From Actinomycetales bacterium (lineage in GTDB: Bacteria > Actinomycetota > Actinomycetes > Actinomycetales > Microbacteriaceae): a DNA stretch of 64,000 nucleotides. The stretch spans positions 1 through 64,000 of the forward strand of contig JAATFB010000066.1 in NCBI GenBank assembly GCA_015655415.1, read 5' to 3'. Made by a program: the position numbers and the translations under genes. The notes below the pieces were generated by a model that did no database searches, was not told the DNA's origin, and saw only the letters and a program-made list of their open reading frames with translations. This document shows positions 27,560 through 37,306 of the stretch, in pieces. The first letter of the stretch is position 1. Each line of letters starts with the position of its first letter.

Positions 27560-29349
27560 GACGACGATCCTCTCGCAAAAAGGTAGACGACATCCCTGTG
27601 CAGTCGATAGGCGTGGACGGGCACGAAGCCCAGCGCCCGCAGCTCGGACATCCGTACGTGCTCTCCCGTGGACGTGACGAGGCCGTCCTTGTCAGGGCCC
27701 CGATACTCCACGAGCCACACCCGTCCGTCGCCCGCCTCGAGCCTCGAGCCGACCTCGGGGATCGTGTACGCCTTGTCCCACAGCGAGTCGCGCGCCACGT
27801 AGGGGATCTCGAGCGCGACGTCGACGACGTTCCGGAACTGCTCCGGATACAGATGCATCGCCAGCCGCGGTCGCCGCGACGGCCGCGTGGTCTCGTCGAA
27901 GACGATGTCGTCCCCCGGGCGCGAGTGGTCCTGGATGACGGCCGCGACCTCCGCCCAGTCGCTCCCGCCGTTCTTCGCATAGGGATCGCGTTGGGCGGCG
28001 TAGGTGGGTGCGGCGAGCGCCGCGACGAGCACGACACCGGCGAGGGCCACGACCCGCATCCGCCGGGCCGCCGACGAGCGCGGCCGCCACCGCAGAAGCG
28101 TCCACCCGGCCGTCGCGTCCAGCGCGAAGGCCATCAGGAGGGCGAGCGCCGGGGTCGTGAACGACATGTATCGCACCGTGTAGGCCGGCACGACGGCGTT
28201 CACCGCGAGCAGGGCGAGCGGGGGAAGCGCGAACCAGGCCGCCGACAGGACGAGAAGGCGCGCACGGTCGGCGCGCAGAGCCCCGCCGGACCCCGTCGCG
28301 ACGCGAGACGGACGCGCCGGAGCGTGCTCGCCGTACGACCCGCCGGCGGCCGGTCCCGGCATCCGAACGAGGATGGCACGGCGCCGACGCCACAGCACGA
28401 CACCGGCGACGGCGAGGCCGATGACCGCCGCCCAGGCGAGCACGGCCACCGCCCCGTTGTAGTCGAACCACTGGGCGACCGTGAACGTGTAGAGATCCAC
28501 GCCGGGATGCCTGCCGAGGAACTTGATCTGCCCGCGCTCCTTCAATGCGAACGCCTCCACCGGCACCGCCAGGAGCACGCCGCCGATCGTCGCGACCGCC
28601 CAGCGCACGATAACGGCGCGGAGCCCGCGGACGTCCTGCGCCGCGGATCGGTGCGGATGCGCCACGGCCCCGAGCACGGCGCGCCAGCGTCCCCGGCACT
28701 CCCACAGCAGGAGCGCCGCGAACGGGAGCACGAGCAGCGCGAGGTAGAGGAAGACGTAGATGCACGCGGCATAGCCCGCGGCGAAACCGACCCATGCCGG
28801 CAGGGAACGAGAGCCCCGCGTCACCAGCCGGAGGAACAGCACGCACAGCCAGACCGCGCACGCCGTGCTCAGCGCGTAGGAGCGCACCTCGGCGCCCATG
28901 TAGGTGGTCCGTGGAAGCACGGCGAAGACGAGCGCCGCGACGAGCGCCACGCGCACGCCGGCACGCCGGCACGCCAGCACGACGATCCCGGCCGCGGCGA
29001 CCCCGACCGCGATCGCGCTCGGCAGCCTGGTGGCGAGCGGGGACGCCCCGAAGACGTCGATCCACAGGTGCAGCAGCGCGTAATAGGTGCCGTGCACGGC
29101 ATCCACCCGGCCGAGCTCGTGAAGCAGCGAGGGCCACGGCCGTTCGGCGGACATGATGCTCGCCGCCTCGTCACCCCAGAACGACGGGATCCACGAGCCC
29201 GCAAAGGAGACGACGAACGCCACGAGGCCGACGAGGGCCGCGACGACGGCCGGACGCTCCGGCATCCACGTCGTCGGCGCAACCCGAGTCCGCTCCTGCG
29301 CGGAGGCGACCGGGCGCCCGGCGTGGCCCACGTCCGTGCTCGTCATCAT
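27556..29349 (-). CDS. GT39/ArnT-like polytopic glycosyltransferase
   Basis: FWGDEAASIMSAERPWPSLLHELGRVDAVHGTYYALLHLWIDVFG; many TM segments; ATGA overlap with GT2. Confidence 0.85.
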   Translation of the reverse strand: MMTSTDVGHAGRPVASAQERTRVAPTTWMPERPAVVAALVGLVAFVVSFAGSWIPSFWGDEAASIMSAERPWPSLLHELGRVDAVHGTYYALLHLWIDVFGASPLATRLPSAIAVGVAAAGIVVLACRRAGVRVALVAALVFAVLPRTTYMGAEVRSYALSTACAVWLCVLFLRLVTRGSRSLPAWVGFAAGYAACIYVFLYLALLVLPFAALLLWECRGRWRAVLGAVAHPHRSAAQDVRGLRAVIVRWAVATIGGVLLAVPVEAFALKERGQIKFLGRHPGVDLYTFTVAQWFDYNGAVAVLAWAAVIGLAVAGVVLWRRRRAILVRMPGPAAGGSYGEHAPARPSRVATGSGGALRADRARLLVLSAAWFALPPLALLAVNAVVPAYTVRYMSFTTPALALLMAFALDATAGWTLLRWRPRSSAARRMRVVALAGVVLVAALAAPTYAAQRDPYAKNGGSDWAEVAAVIQDHSRPGDDIVFDETTRPSRRPRLAMHLYPEQFRNVVDVALEIPYVARDSLWDKAYTIPEVGSRLEAGDGRVWLVEYRGPDKDGLVTSTGEHVRMSELRALGFVPVHAYRLHRDVVYLFARGSSS

Positions 29350-29566
29350 GCCCTCCCCCCGGCGTGTCCGTCGCGTGCGATCCGTCCTGCGGGGCGCAGA
29401 CCGCACCACCCGATCGGATGACCCCAGCCCACAGCGCCGCTCTGAGCGTTTCCCCGCATGAGTGCGAACGGTGCGTGAACTTCTTCTCAGAAGTGCGCCA
29501 CCTGTGCGTCACCTCAGATCCGCGGGGCGCCGGCGAGGCATCGCCGGACGACCGCCCCCCGTGCCG

Positions 29567-30268
29567 CTACGCCTCGACCCGAGCCTCGGGCACCGGGCCG
29601 CCGGTCACCACCTGGCCCCACACGGCCACGGCGATGACGATCGCGGAGGAGACGAGGAGCCCGATCGCCCGATCCGCGTGCACCGCGGCGGCCCCGACGA
29701 TCGCGCCCAGGCCGATCAGGGCGACCGCGCCGGCACGCCGCGCCCACGGCTGTCCCTTGCCTCCGCCGAACACCGAGTCGGCGGCGAGACCCGCCAAGGT
29801 CGAGGTGACGACGACCGTGGTGACGTCCTTCACCGAGATGTGACGGGCGGTCGCGGCCTGCGCGCCCATGGCGAGCCCGAGCATCCCCGTGACGATCCAC
29901 TGCACCGTCTGGTCCTCCCGCGGGCCGGCCGAGAAGAGCACGACGGCGGCCGCGAGCAGCAACGCCCCGACGCCGCCGAACGCCGTCGTCGACAGCCGGG
30001 TCCAGCCCGCGGGGACCGGCCGGAGCATCCGGCCGCCGATCGCGGCGCCCGCCATGAAGCAGATCAGGGCGATGACGGGGCCGACGACCGGCAGGTCGTC
30101 GGCCCCCAGCAGCGCCATGCCCAGGATGACGACGTTGCCGGTCATGTTGCCCGTGAACACGCGATCCAGCCCGAGATAGCCCACCGCGTCCACGACGCCG
30201 GTGGAGAAGGTGAGCGCCAGCATCAACGCCAGGTGCGTGCGCTCGTGCGTCCCCCACTGCTGGGCCAT
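29567..30268 (-). CDS. YoaK/DUF1275 family membrane protein
   Basis: LALMLALTFSTGVVDAVGYLGLDRVFTGNMTGNVVILGMALLG. Confidence 0.9.
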   Translation of the reverse strand: MAQQWGTHERTHLALMLALTFSTGVVDAVGYLGLDRVFTGNMTGNVVILGMALLGADDLPVVGPVIALICFMAGAAIGGRMLRPVPAGWTRLSTTAFGGVGALLLAAAVVLFSAGPREDQTVQWIVTGMLGLAMGAQAATARHISVKDVTTVVVTSTLAGLAADSVFGGGKGQPWARRAGAVALIGLGAIVGAAAVHADRAIGLLVSSAIVIAVAVWGQVVTGGPVPEARVEA

Positions 30269-30404
30269 CCGGTCCTCCCATCGTCCGGCGCGGTCGCCGC
30301 GTGCTCTCGATCACACCACAGAACCGAAAGGCCGCCGGCGAACCGGTGCGCCACACGACGCGGCGATCGGTCGGCGGCCGGCGCGCATCCTCCAGAATGG
30401 AGCG

Positions 30405-31343
30405 GTGAGCATCCCACTCTCGGGCACCCTGGTCGACCTCGTGCACGGCGACTATCGCGCATCCGTCGCCTCGGTCGGCGCGTCGCTGCGATCGCTGTCG
30501 CACGCCGGTCGCGACCTCGTCGTCCCCTTCGCCGCCGAGAGGCCCCGGCCGTTCTTTCGCGGCGCGACGCTGGCGCCCTGGCCGAACCGCGTCGTCGACG
30601 GACGCTACACGTTCGACGGCGTGCAGCAGCAGCTGGCGCTCACCGAGCCCGAGCGAGGCAACGCCCTGCACGGCCTGGCCGCGTGGCTCGACTTCGACGT
30701 GCGCGACCGCGGCGCCGACTTCGCGCAGCTGTCGGCGACGATCCAGGCGCAACAGGGCTACCCGCACCGCATCGAGGTCACCGTGGGCTTCCGGCTCGGC
30801 GACGACGGGCTCCGCTCGACGGTGACCGCACGGAACACCGGGGCCGACGCCGCCCCGTTCGGCACCGCGCCGCACCCGTACCTCGTCGCCGGGCCCGGCC
30901 GGGTCGACGACTGGACCCTCACCCTGCCGGCGGACAAGGTGCTGGCCGTGACGCCGGACCGGCTCTCGCCGCTCGGGCTCGCCGATGTCGCCGGCATCGC
31001 CGAGGGGGTGCCCTGGCCGGGCGCCTTCGACTTCCGCCGTGCTCGCACCATAGGAGACCTGTTCATCGACCACGCGTTCACCGGCCTGGCGCGGGACGCC
31101 TCGGGCACGGCATCCGTCGTGCTCCTCGCCCGGGACGGCCGTGGTGTCGCCATGCGGTGGGACGCCGCCTGCCCATGGGTGCAGATCCACACCGCCGACC
31201 AGCCCGATCCCGCGGTCAGTCGTCTGGGCCTCGCCGTCGAGCCCATGACCTGTCCGCCCGACGCCTTCAACACCGGCACCGACCTCATCGTGCTGCAGCC
31301 CGGCGAGACGGCGACCGCAGGGTGGACGATCTCCGCCGCCTGA
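30405..31343 (+). CDS. Aldose 1-epimerase family protein
   Basis: FFRGATLAPWPNRVVDGRYTFDG; NALHGLAAW; APHPYLV; VEPMTCPPDAFNTG. Confidence 0.92.
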   Translation: MSIPLSGTLVDLVHGDYRASVASVGASLRSLSHAGRDLVVPFAAERPRPFFRGATLAPWPNRVVDGRYTFDGVQQQLALTEPERGNALHGLAAWLDFDVRDRGADFAQLSATIQAQQGYPHRIEVTVGFRLGDDGLRSTVTARNTGADAAPFGTAPHPYLVAGPGRVDDWTLTLPADKVLAVTPDRLSPLGLADVAGIAEGVPWPGAFDFRRARTIGDLFIDHAFTGLARDASGTASVVLLARDGRGVAMRWDAACPWVQIHTADQPDPAVSRLGLAVEPMTCPPDAFNTGTDLIVLQPGETATAGWTISAA

Positions 31344-31419
31344 ACCGCGTGCCCGCCCGCGCGGCGCGGTGGCTGCCGAAGGGGGTCCCCCTTGGCCGCG
31401 ACGGGCCCCAGCCCGCCCC

Positions 31420-32886
31420 TCACCCCGCCTGGCGCGACGCCCGCCTCGCCGAGCGCCGTTCGATCCGCAGGTAACGGATCCGGCGCGCCCAGGCGCTGGA
31501 CCGCTCGGACGACAGCGCCAGCAGCACGAGGATGTCCAACGGGAGGCCCAGCAGGTTGGCCCGCAGGCTCACCTGAGGACCCCCGTTGAAGTAGTCGACG
31601 GCCGCGGCGATCACGGCGATCGCGCTCAGCGTCATCGCGAGGATCCGCGCCCAGTTGCTGCCGCGGAAGATCAGGCCGATCAGCCCGACCTGCACGAGCA
31701 GTCCGGCGCCCGTGAACGCGAGGGTGATGACCGCCCCCAACTCGGCGACGTGGTGCAGCAGAGGGTGGGGGACCCCGTCGAGGTCGACGATGAACGACTG
31801 CACGTAGCTGTCCCAGTGCGCCGCGGTCACCACCAGGAACACGACCCCTGCCAGGACGCGAAGAGCAAGGAGCGCGCAGCCGAGCACGATCGAGGTCGGT
31901 CGGCGGTCGGCGGCGGTCTGGACGACGTCGGCCTCCCTCTCGAACTCGGAGCGGGCCCGAACGCCGCGCAGGTCGACGACCGGCAGGTCGCCGTCGGTGA
32001 TGATGGAGTCGCCGCCCCCGTTCCTGGAGTGGTAGCCGGTCGAGAAGTCCTCGATCAGCCCGACCCGCACGGCCGGGTCCGCCGACGAGACCGAGCTGAC
32101 CACGTGGTCGCGCTCGATGTCGGTGTTCGCGTCGATCTTGTGCGTGACCTGCAGCGTGAACAGCGAGAGGCCGACCCGCCGGTCGAAGGTGGCCGCGCCG
32201 AGCCACTCGGCGCGCTCGCCGCCGGGAAGCCGCCAGTCGTCGGGGCAACGCCAGAACCGCACGTGATGACGCTTCGCCGGGTTGCCCAGCACCTCCTGCT
32301 GGTAGGCCAGATCCTGCTGCCGTCCGAACAGGAGGAGAGGGCTGACCGGTGCCTCGTCGTAGCTGCGGCGCATCAGGGTCGCCACCACGATGCGCCAGCT
32401 CGAGCGCAGGGTCACCGGGTCGGCGCGCACCCAGCCGGCCTCCTCCATCACGGTCTCGAGCTGAGCCTGCGATCCCAGCAGCGCGAGGTTGACCGGGTCG
32501 CCGAGCAGGCCGTCGCTGGTGCGGGCGCGGCCGATGAAGTAGTCCGGCACGTAGATCCGAGTGAGGATGCTGTGCAGCCTCGGGAGCACGAGGTACGCCA
32601 GCAGCGCCCAGAACAGCACGAAGAAGAGGACGAGCCCCCAGCCCCAGCTGAAGCTCTCCGACGCCAGCAGCCAGGCGAGCCAGATCGATGCCGCCGTGGC
32701 CAGCACGAAGTACGCGTAGTCGATCGCTCTGGCCAGGCGCACCCGGTAGAGCCGTGCCGGCCGTTTGCGCGGCTCGGGCTCGACGCCGCCCTCGAGGGCT
32801 CCGGGAGGCGTCATGGCCTCCCTGGAGGGCGTCGCGGCCGCTCCAGGGGTCGCCGATTGCACCTCGCGTGCCGACATACTGCTCAT
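31420..32886 (-). CDS. Membrane protein with LssY C-terminal-like domain
   Basis: SPLLLFGRQQDLAYQQEVLGNPAKRHHVRFWRCPDDW; N- and C-terminal TM segments. Confidence 0.65.
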   Translation of the reverse strand: MSSMSAREVQSATPGAAATPSREAMTPPGALEGGVEPEPRKRPARLYRVRLARAIDYAYFVLATAASIWLAWLLASESFSWGWGLVLFFVLFWALLAYLVLPRLHSILTRIYVPDYFIGRARTSDGLLGDPVNLALLGSQAQLETVMEEAGWVRADPVTLRSSWRIVVATLMRRSYDEAPVSPLLLFGRQQDLAYQQEVLGNPAKRHHVRFWRCPDDWRLPGGERAEWLGAATFDRRVGLSLFTLQVTHKIDANTDIERDHVVSSVSSADPAVRVGLIEDFSTGYHSRNGGGDSIITDGDLPVVDLRGVRARSEFEREADVVQTAADRRPTSIVLGCALLALRVLAGVVFLVVTAAHWDSYVQSFIVDLDGVPHPLLHHVAELGAVITLAFTGAGLLVQVGLIGLIFRGSNWARILAMTLSAIAVIAAAVDYFNGGPQVSLRANLLGLPLDILVLLALSSERSSAWARRIRYLRIERRSARRASRQAG

Positions 32887-33048
32887 GCTACGGGTCGTTC
32901 GGCCGCCGCATCGGGCCGGCAACGGGGCGGGGCCTCTGCGACACCGCCGGCATGAGGCGGTGCCGGCCACCGACCGCCCGCTGGCGCTCGGTCGGACGCC
33001 GCCCGTGCACTCGTGCGCGAAGCATCTTCGCCCGGGTACGCTCTCGAC

Positions 33049-33804
33049 ATGCCCGCGTTCAGCGAGAACGACCCTCTGAACATCCGACTCGAGCTCGAGT
33101 CGGTGCCGCCCGGCTCGCCCGCGTCCGTGGTCGCGCGCCAGCTCGTGCAGCTGCTCACCGCGGGGGACCTGGCGCCGGGCTCACGCCTTCCCGCAGAACG
33201 AATCCTGGCCGAGCGCCTCGGGGTCGGGCGCTCAGCGGTCCGTGAGGCGCTCGCAGCACTGGAGATCCTCGGCATCGTCCAGGTTCGGCCGGGCTCGGGC
33301 ACGTATCTGCGCGGCGGCACCTCCGAGCTGCTGCCGACGACCCTGTCGTGGGGGCTCATGCTGGCATCCGACCGAACGCACGAGTTGCTGGAGGTCCGCT
33401 CGTCGCTCGAGCGGACGGCGGCGGCCCTGGCCGCCGCCCGCGCGACGGATAGCGAACTCGACCGCCTGAAGCAGTATCTGGAGCGGCAGGCCGCGAGTCT
33501 CGGTGATCCCAAAGCCTTCATCGACGCCGATGTCCGCTTCCATGTGCACATCGCCCGGATCGCGAGCAACGAGGTGCTCGCCGACCTCCTGCAGAGCCTT
33601 CGGTCGCTTCTGCGCGTTTGGGCGGACCGCGGTGTGAGGACTCGTGCCGGTAGCGAGGCCGCCTACGAGGAACACCGGCGCGTCTACGAGGCGATGCGGC
33701 GCCGAGACATCTCGGGCACGGAGGCCGCGATGCACGAGCACATGGAGACCGCGAGCACACGTATCCTCTCCGCGAGCGAGGAACCCGCCGTCGCGTCGAG
33801 GTGA
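33049..33804 (+). CDS. FadR/GntR family transcriptional regulator
   Basis: LVQLLTAGDLAPGSRLPAERILAERLGVGRSAVREALAALEILGIVQVRPGSGTYL plus FCD domain. Confidence 0.93.
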   Translation: MPAFSENDPLNIRLELESVPPGSPASVVARQLVQLLTAGDLAPGSRLPAERILAERLGVGRSAVREALAALEILGIVQVRPGSGTYLRGGTSELLPTTLSWGLMLASDRTHELLEVRSSLERTAAALAAARATDSELDRLKQYLERQAASLGDPKAFIDADVRFHVHIARIASNEVLADLLQSLRSLLRVWADRGVRTRAGSEAAYEEHRRVYEAMRRRDISGTEAAMHEHMETASTRILSASEEPAVASR

Positions 33805-33831
33805 TCCACGCGTCGTCGGAGCGTTCCGGCG

Positions 33832-34842
33832 TCAGCGCCTCGCGTCCGCGGCCGGCTGGATGTCCAGCTGCTCCGTCGTCGGGGCGGCCGCACGGCGGGC
33901 CCCGCGGCGAACGCCCGCCGTTCCCCCTGCCAGGAACAGCACCGCAAGCACGAGCAGCCCCTTGAGGATGTTCTGCCCGGCAAGGTTCCATCCGATGAGG
34001 TTGAGAAACGAGTCCAGCAGGATGAAGAACAGCGCCCCTCCCCAGACACCGGCGGGGACCGCGCGACCGCCCGAGATGAGCGTGCCGCCGATGACCACGA
34101 CGGCGATCGAGTCGAGCTGGTAGGTCGTCCCCAGATCAGCGGTCGGCGCGATGTAAGTCGCAAGGAGCGCACCGGCGAGGCCGGAGAGGAGTCCGGAGGC
34201 GAAGTAGGTGCTCGCAGTGACCCAGGCCGTCGGAACGCCGGCCAGCTCCGCAGCCCTCCCGTTCTGCCCCGCGGCGAGGAGCCAGCGGCCAGCCACCGTC
34301 CGGTGCAGCGCGACGGCCAGCAGAACGCTGAAGGCGGCCGTCATGATCGCGATCACCGGTATTCCTGCGAGCCGCAACCGCAGGAACTCTGAGAGCGCAC
34401 TCGACGGCTCGGCATCGAACCCGTTTGCGAACGTGAGCGTGAACGACGATGCGATGAGTCCGGAAGCGAGGGTCGCGACGATAGGCGGGATCTTGATGAA
34501 CGCGATGGCGATGACGCTAATCGCGGCCACCGCGAGTCCGGTCCCTGCGGCCGCGAGCAGGCCGAGCGTGATCGAGCCCGTTCCGCTCGTCACCGAGACC
34601 GCGACGAACCCGGAGAGGGAGATGACCTGCGGAACCGACACATCGATGTTCCCAGGGCCTGCCGAGATCACGAGCATCTGTCCGGAGCCGACCATCACGA
34701 GGTACGGGGCAAGCGACAGCGCGAGTCCGATGGTCCCGGTCCCGACCGTGTGCGTCGTGGCGAAGATTCCCAGGAGGACGAGCGCGGCGAAGAGGAACGA
34801 CCACGCCCACGGAGGCACGACGAGTCTGCGTGCGAAGTTCAT
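33832..34842 (-). CDS. Sugar ABC transporter permease (RbsC type)
   Basis: ISAGPGNIDVSVPQVISLSGFVAV; YQLDSIAVVVIGGTLISGGRAVPAGVWGG. Confidence 0.92.
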   Translation of the reverse strand: MNFARRLVVPPWAWSFLFAALVLLGIFATTHTVGTGTIGLALSLAPYLVMVGSGQMLVISAGPGNIDVSVPQVISLSGFVAVSVTSGTGSITLGLLAAAGTGLAVAAISVIAIAFIKIPPIVATLASGLIASSFTLTFANGFDAEPSSALSEFLRLRLAGIPVIAIMTAAFSVLLAVALHRTVAGRWLLAAGQNGRAAELAGVPTAWVTASTYFASGLLSGLAGALLATYIAPTADLGTTYQLDSIAVVVIGGTLISGGRAVPAGVWGGALFFILLDSFLNLIGWNLAGQNILKGLLVLAVLFLAGGTAGVRRGARRAAAPTTEQLDIQPAADARR

Positions 34843-35819
34843 CTGAGCACCTTTCCCACGAGGAGCCGTCCCGCGAGGGCCGCGATGACGATGCCGCCTT
34901 CGACGGCGGGCTGCACATTGGACGACAGGTTGAGCAACGAGAGGAGCACGCTCACCAGGCCGAGCGTGACGGCGCCGACCATCGAGCCCCACGCGACGGC
35001 GCGACCGCCGAAGAATGAGCCTCCGCCCAGGATGACGGCGGCGACGCTGATGAGGGTGTAGTCGTTCGCGCTCGTCGGGTCGCCGCCGCCGATCTGGCTG
35101 GACAGGCTGAGACCGGCGAGCACCGCGAGCACGCCGACGATCACATACGTGATGATGCGCGTGCGGAGCGCCGATCGTCCTGAACGCTCGAGGACGGCGG
35201 CGTTGCTCCCGAGCGCCCGAACGCGCGCTCCCACCGGCGTCAGCTGAAGAACGGCCCAGATCGCGGCAGTGATGACGAGGATGGGCAGGACGGGGGCGGG
35301 GAACGCCGATGGAGTCCAGGCGGCGAACGCGAGCAGCCAGTCCGGAGCGGTGCCTCCCGGTGTGGGGAGAACGAAGAGGGCGAGCCCGTACCAGACGAAT
35401 GAGGCGCCCAGGGTGGCGATGAGCGCAGGGACCCTCCTGAGGTGCACGAGCGCGCCGAGCACGCCGTAACCCGCGATGAGAGCGAGCAGGATCAGCACGC
35501 CGATCAACGGCGTGCCGCTCAGAGTCGTCGCCGACACGGCGGTCACGAGTCCGACGAAGCTGCCGATGCCGAGGTCGATGTCGCCGATGCTCATCATGAC
35601 CATCTGCGCAAGCGAGGCGATGACCAGCGGCACGATCGACGAGAGCACGAGGTTGAGCCCGGTCGCCGAGAAGATGACCGGCTGAATCGCACCGCACACG
35701 ACGAGCATGGCGATGAACGCGAGCAGGGTCACCCCCGCGGGCACCTGACGTTTCAGGCGATCCCGGTCGCCGGGGGCGAGACGCTCGGGGAGCGCTCGCT
35801 CAAGGGTGGGACTGGTCAT
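34839..35819 (-). CDS. Sugar ABC transporter permease (RbsC type)
   Basis: MVMMSIGDIDLGIGSFVGLVTAV; LISVAAVILGGGSFFGGRAVAWGSMVG; ATGA overlap. Confidence 0.92.
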   Translation of the reverse strand: MTSPTLERALPERLAPGDRDRLKRQVPAGVTLLAFIAMLVVCGAIQPVIFSATGLNLVLSSIVPLVIASLAQMVMMSIGDIDLGIGSFVGLVTAVSATTLSGTPLIGVLILLALIAGYGVLGALVHLRRVPALIATLGASFVWYGLALFVLPTPGGTAPDWLLAFAAWTPSAFPAPVLPILVITAAIWAVLQLTPVGARVRALGSNAAVLERSGRSALRTRIITYVIVGVLAVLAGLSLSSQIGGGDPTSANDYTLISVAAVILGGGSFFGGRAVAWGSMVGAVTLGLVSVLLSLLNLSSNVQPAVEGGIVIAALAGRLLVGKVLR

Positions 35820-37282
35820 TCTGCGACCTCCTCGTCGTCCGCGATCACGAAGGACTCGGCGATGATCCGCTCCTCGTTGATCTCCTGGCCCCGCAGCTCA
35901 GCGGCGATCCTTCCGGCGCGGACGACGTACACGCGGTCGCAGTGCCGCATCTCGGCGTTCTCGCTCGAGTACCAGACCACGGTGCGGCCACGGGCCGCCT
36001 CGTCGCGGATGAGCCTGTACAGGTCGTTCTTGGTGTGCACGTCGACTCCGCGGAAGGGATCGTCGAGCAGCACGAGCTCCGCGTCAGACGCGAAGGCCCG
36101 CGCGACGATGACCTTCTGCTGATTCCCGCCGGACAGCCCGGCCATCTGCGCCTCGACTCCGCCACGGACGTTCAGCAGATGCACCCACCGGTCGACGACC
36201 TCGCGCTCGGCCGCCGTGTTCCGCAACCCCCAGCGTCCGAGCGATCGCATTGCCGTGATGTTCAGGTTGTCGGCGACGTTCCACAGCGGCAGGATGCCGG
36301 AGCGTTGGCGGTCGCCGGGGACGTACGCCTTCTTGACGCGCCTCCGCGCGCGCTCGCGAGCGTTCCAGAGCGCCGCGAGGATGACCTCCTGGCCTTGCCC
36401 GGCGATTCCGGCCAGCCCGACGACCTCGCCCCGGCGAGCCTGGATGGGTCGCGCGGTGCCGGTTCGAGCGTCGCGGGCGGGGACCTCGGCGACGATCGGC
36501 ACGTCGATGGAGACGGCTCCCGTGACCGGCAGAACGATCTCGACGTCGGAACCGCCCATGGCACGGAGCACGTCGTCCTCGGTGAGACCCGCCGCTGCGT
36601 GCTCCGAGGCGACCGCCCCGTCGCGGAGCACGACCACCCGATGGGCGACCTCGAGGACCTCGCGAATGCGGTGGGAGATGAGGATGACCGCGACCCCGGC
36701 GGCGCTCATCCGGCGGACGGCGTCGTAGAGCGCCTCGGTCGCACCGCCCGTGAGGGACTCCGTCGGCTCGTCGAGGATGAGCAGGCGAAGGTCGTCGTCG
36801 AGCGTCGCACGGGCGATCTCCACCATCTGACGCTGGGCGAGCGACAGGTCGCCGACCCAGGTCGCGGCACGGATGCCGTGTCCGGGGAACATCTCGTCGA
36901 GCCGGCTCAAGATGCGCTCCTCGGCGTGCTTGCGCCATCTGGCGCCCCGCGGCGAGCCGACCGCGGAGAGGTAGGCGTTGTCACCGACCGAGAGCTCATT
37001 CGCGAGGTTCGTCTCCTGGTAGGCCATGCGAGCGCCGGGGAACCCCCCGCGAGCTGACTTCGACCGTCCGGCGACGGAGACCGTGCCGCTGTCCGTGGGC
37101 TCGATGCCGGCGAGAAGCCTCATGAGCGTGGACTTCCCGGCGCCGTTGTGCCCGACGACGCCCACGATGTCGCCGGCACGGATGTCGAGGTCGATCGCGG
37201 AGAGCGCCCGGGTCGGGCCGTAGGTCTTGCTGGCGTGACGCACCTGGACCACGAGGTCCGGCGCCGTTGTCGTCGTCGACAT
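35816..37282 (-). CDS. Sugar ABC transporter ATP-binding protein (RbsA type, two domains)
   Basis: [35 protein letters not shown]; second domain [16 protein letters not shown]. Confidence 0.93.
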   Translation of the reverse strand: MSTTTTAPDLVVQVRHASKTYGPTRALSAIDLDIRAGDIVGVVGHNGAGKSTLMRLLAGIEPTDSGTVSVAGRSKSARGGFPGARMAYQETNLANELSVGDNAYLSAVGSPRGARWRKHAEERILSRLDEMFPGHGIRAATWVGDLSLAQRQMVEIARATLDDDLRLLILDEPTESLTGGATEALYDAVRRMSAAGVAVILISHRIREVLEVAHRVVVLRDGAVASEHAAAGLTEDDVLRAMGGSDVEIVLPVTGAVSIDVPIVAEVPARDARTGTARPIQARRGEVVGLAGIAGQGQEVILAALWNARERARRRVKKAYVPGDRQRSGILPLWNVADNLNITAMRSLGRWGLRNTAAEREVVDRWVHLLNVRGGVEAQMAGLSGGNQQKVIVARAFASDAELVLLDDPFRGVDVHTKNDLYRLIRDEAARGRTVVWYSSENAEMRHCDRVYVVRAGRIAAELRGQEINEERIIAESFVIADDEEVAE

Positions 37283-37306
37283 CTTTCGTCCTTCGGGTTG
37301 GGCTGG

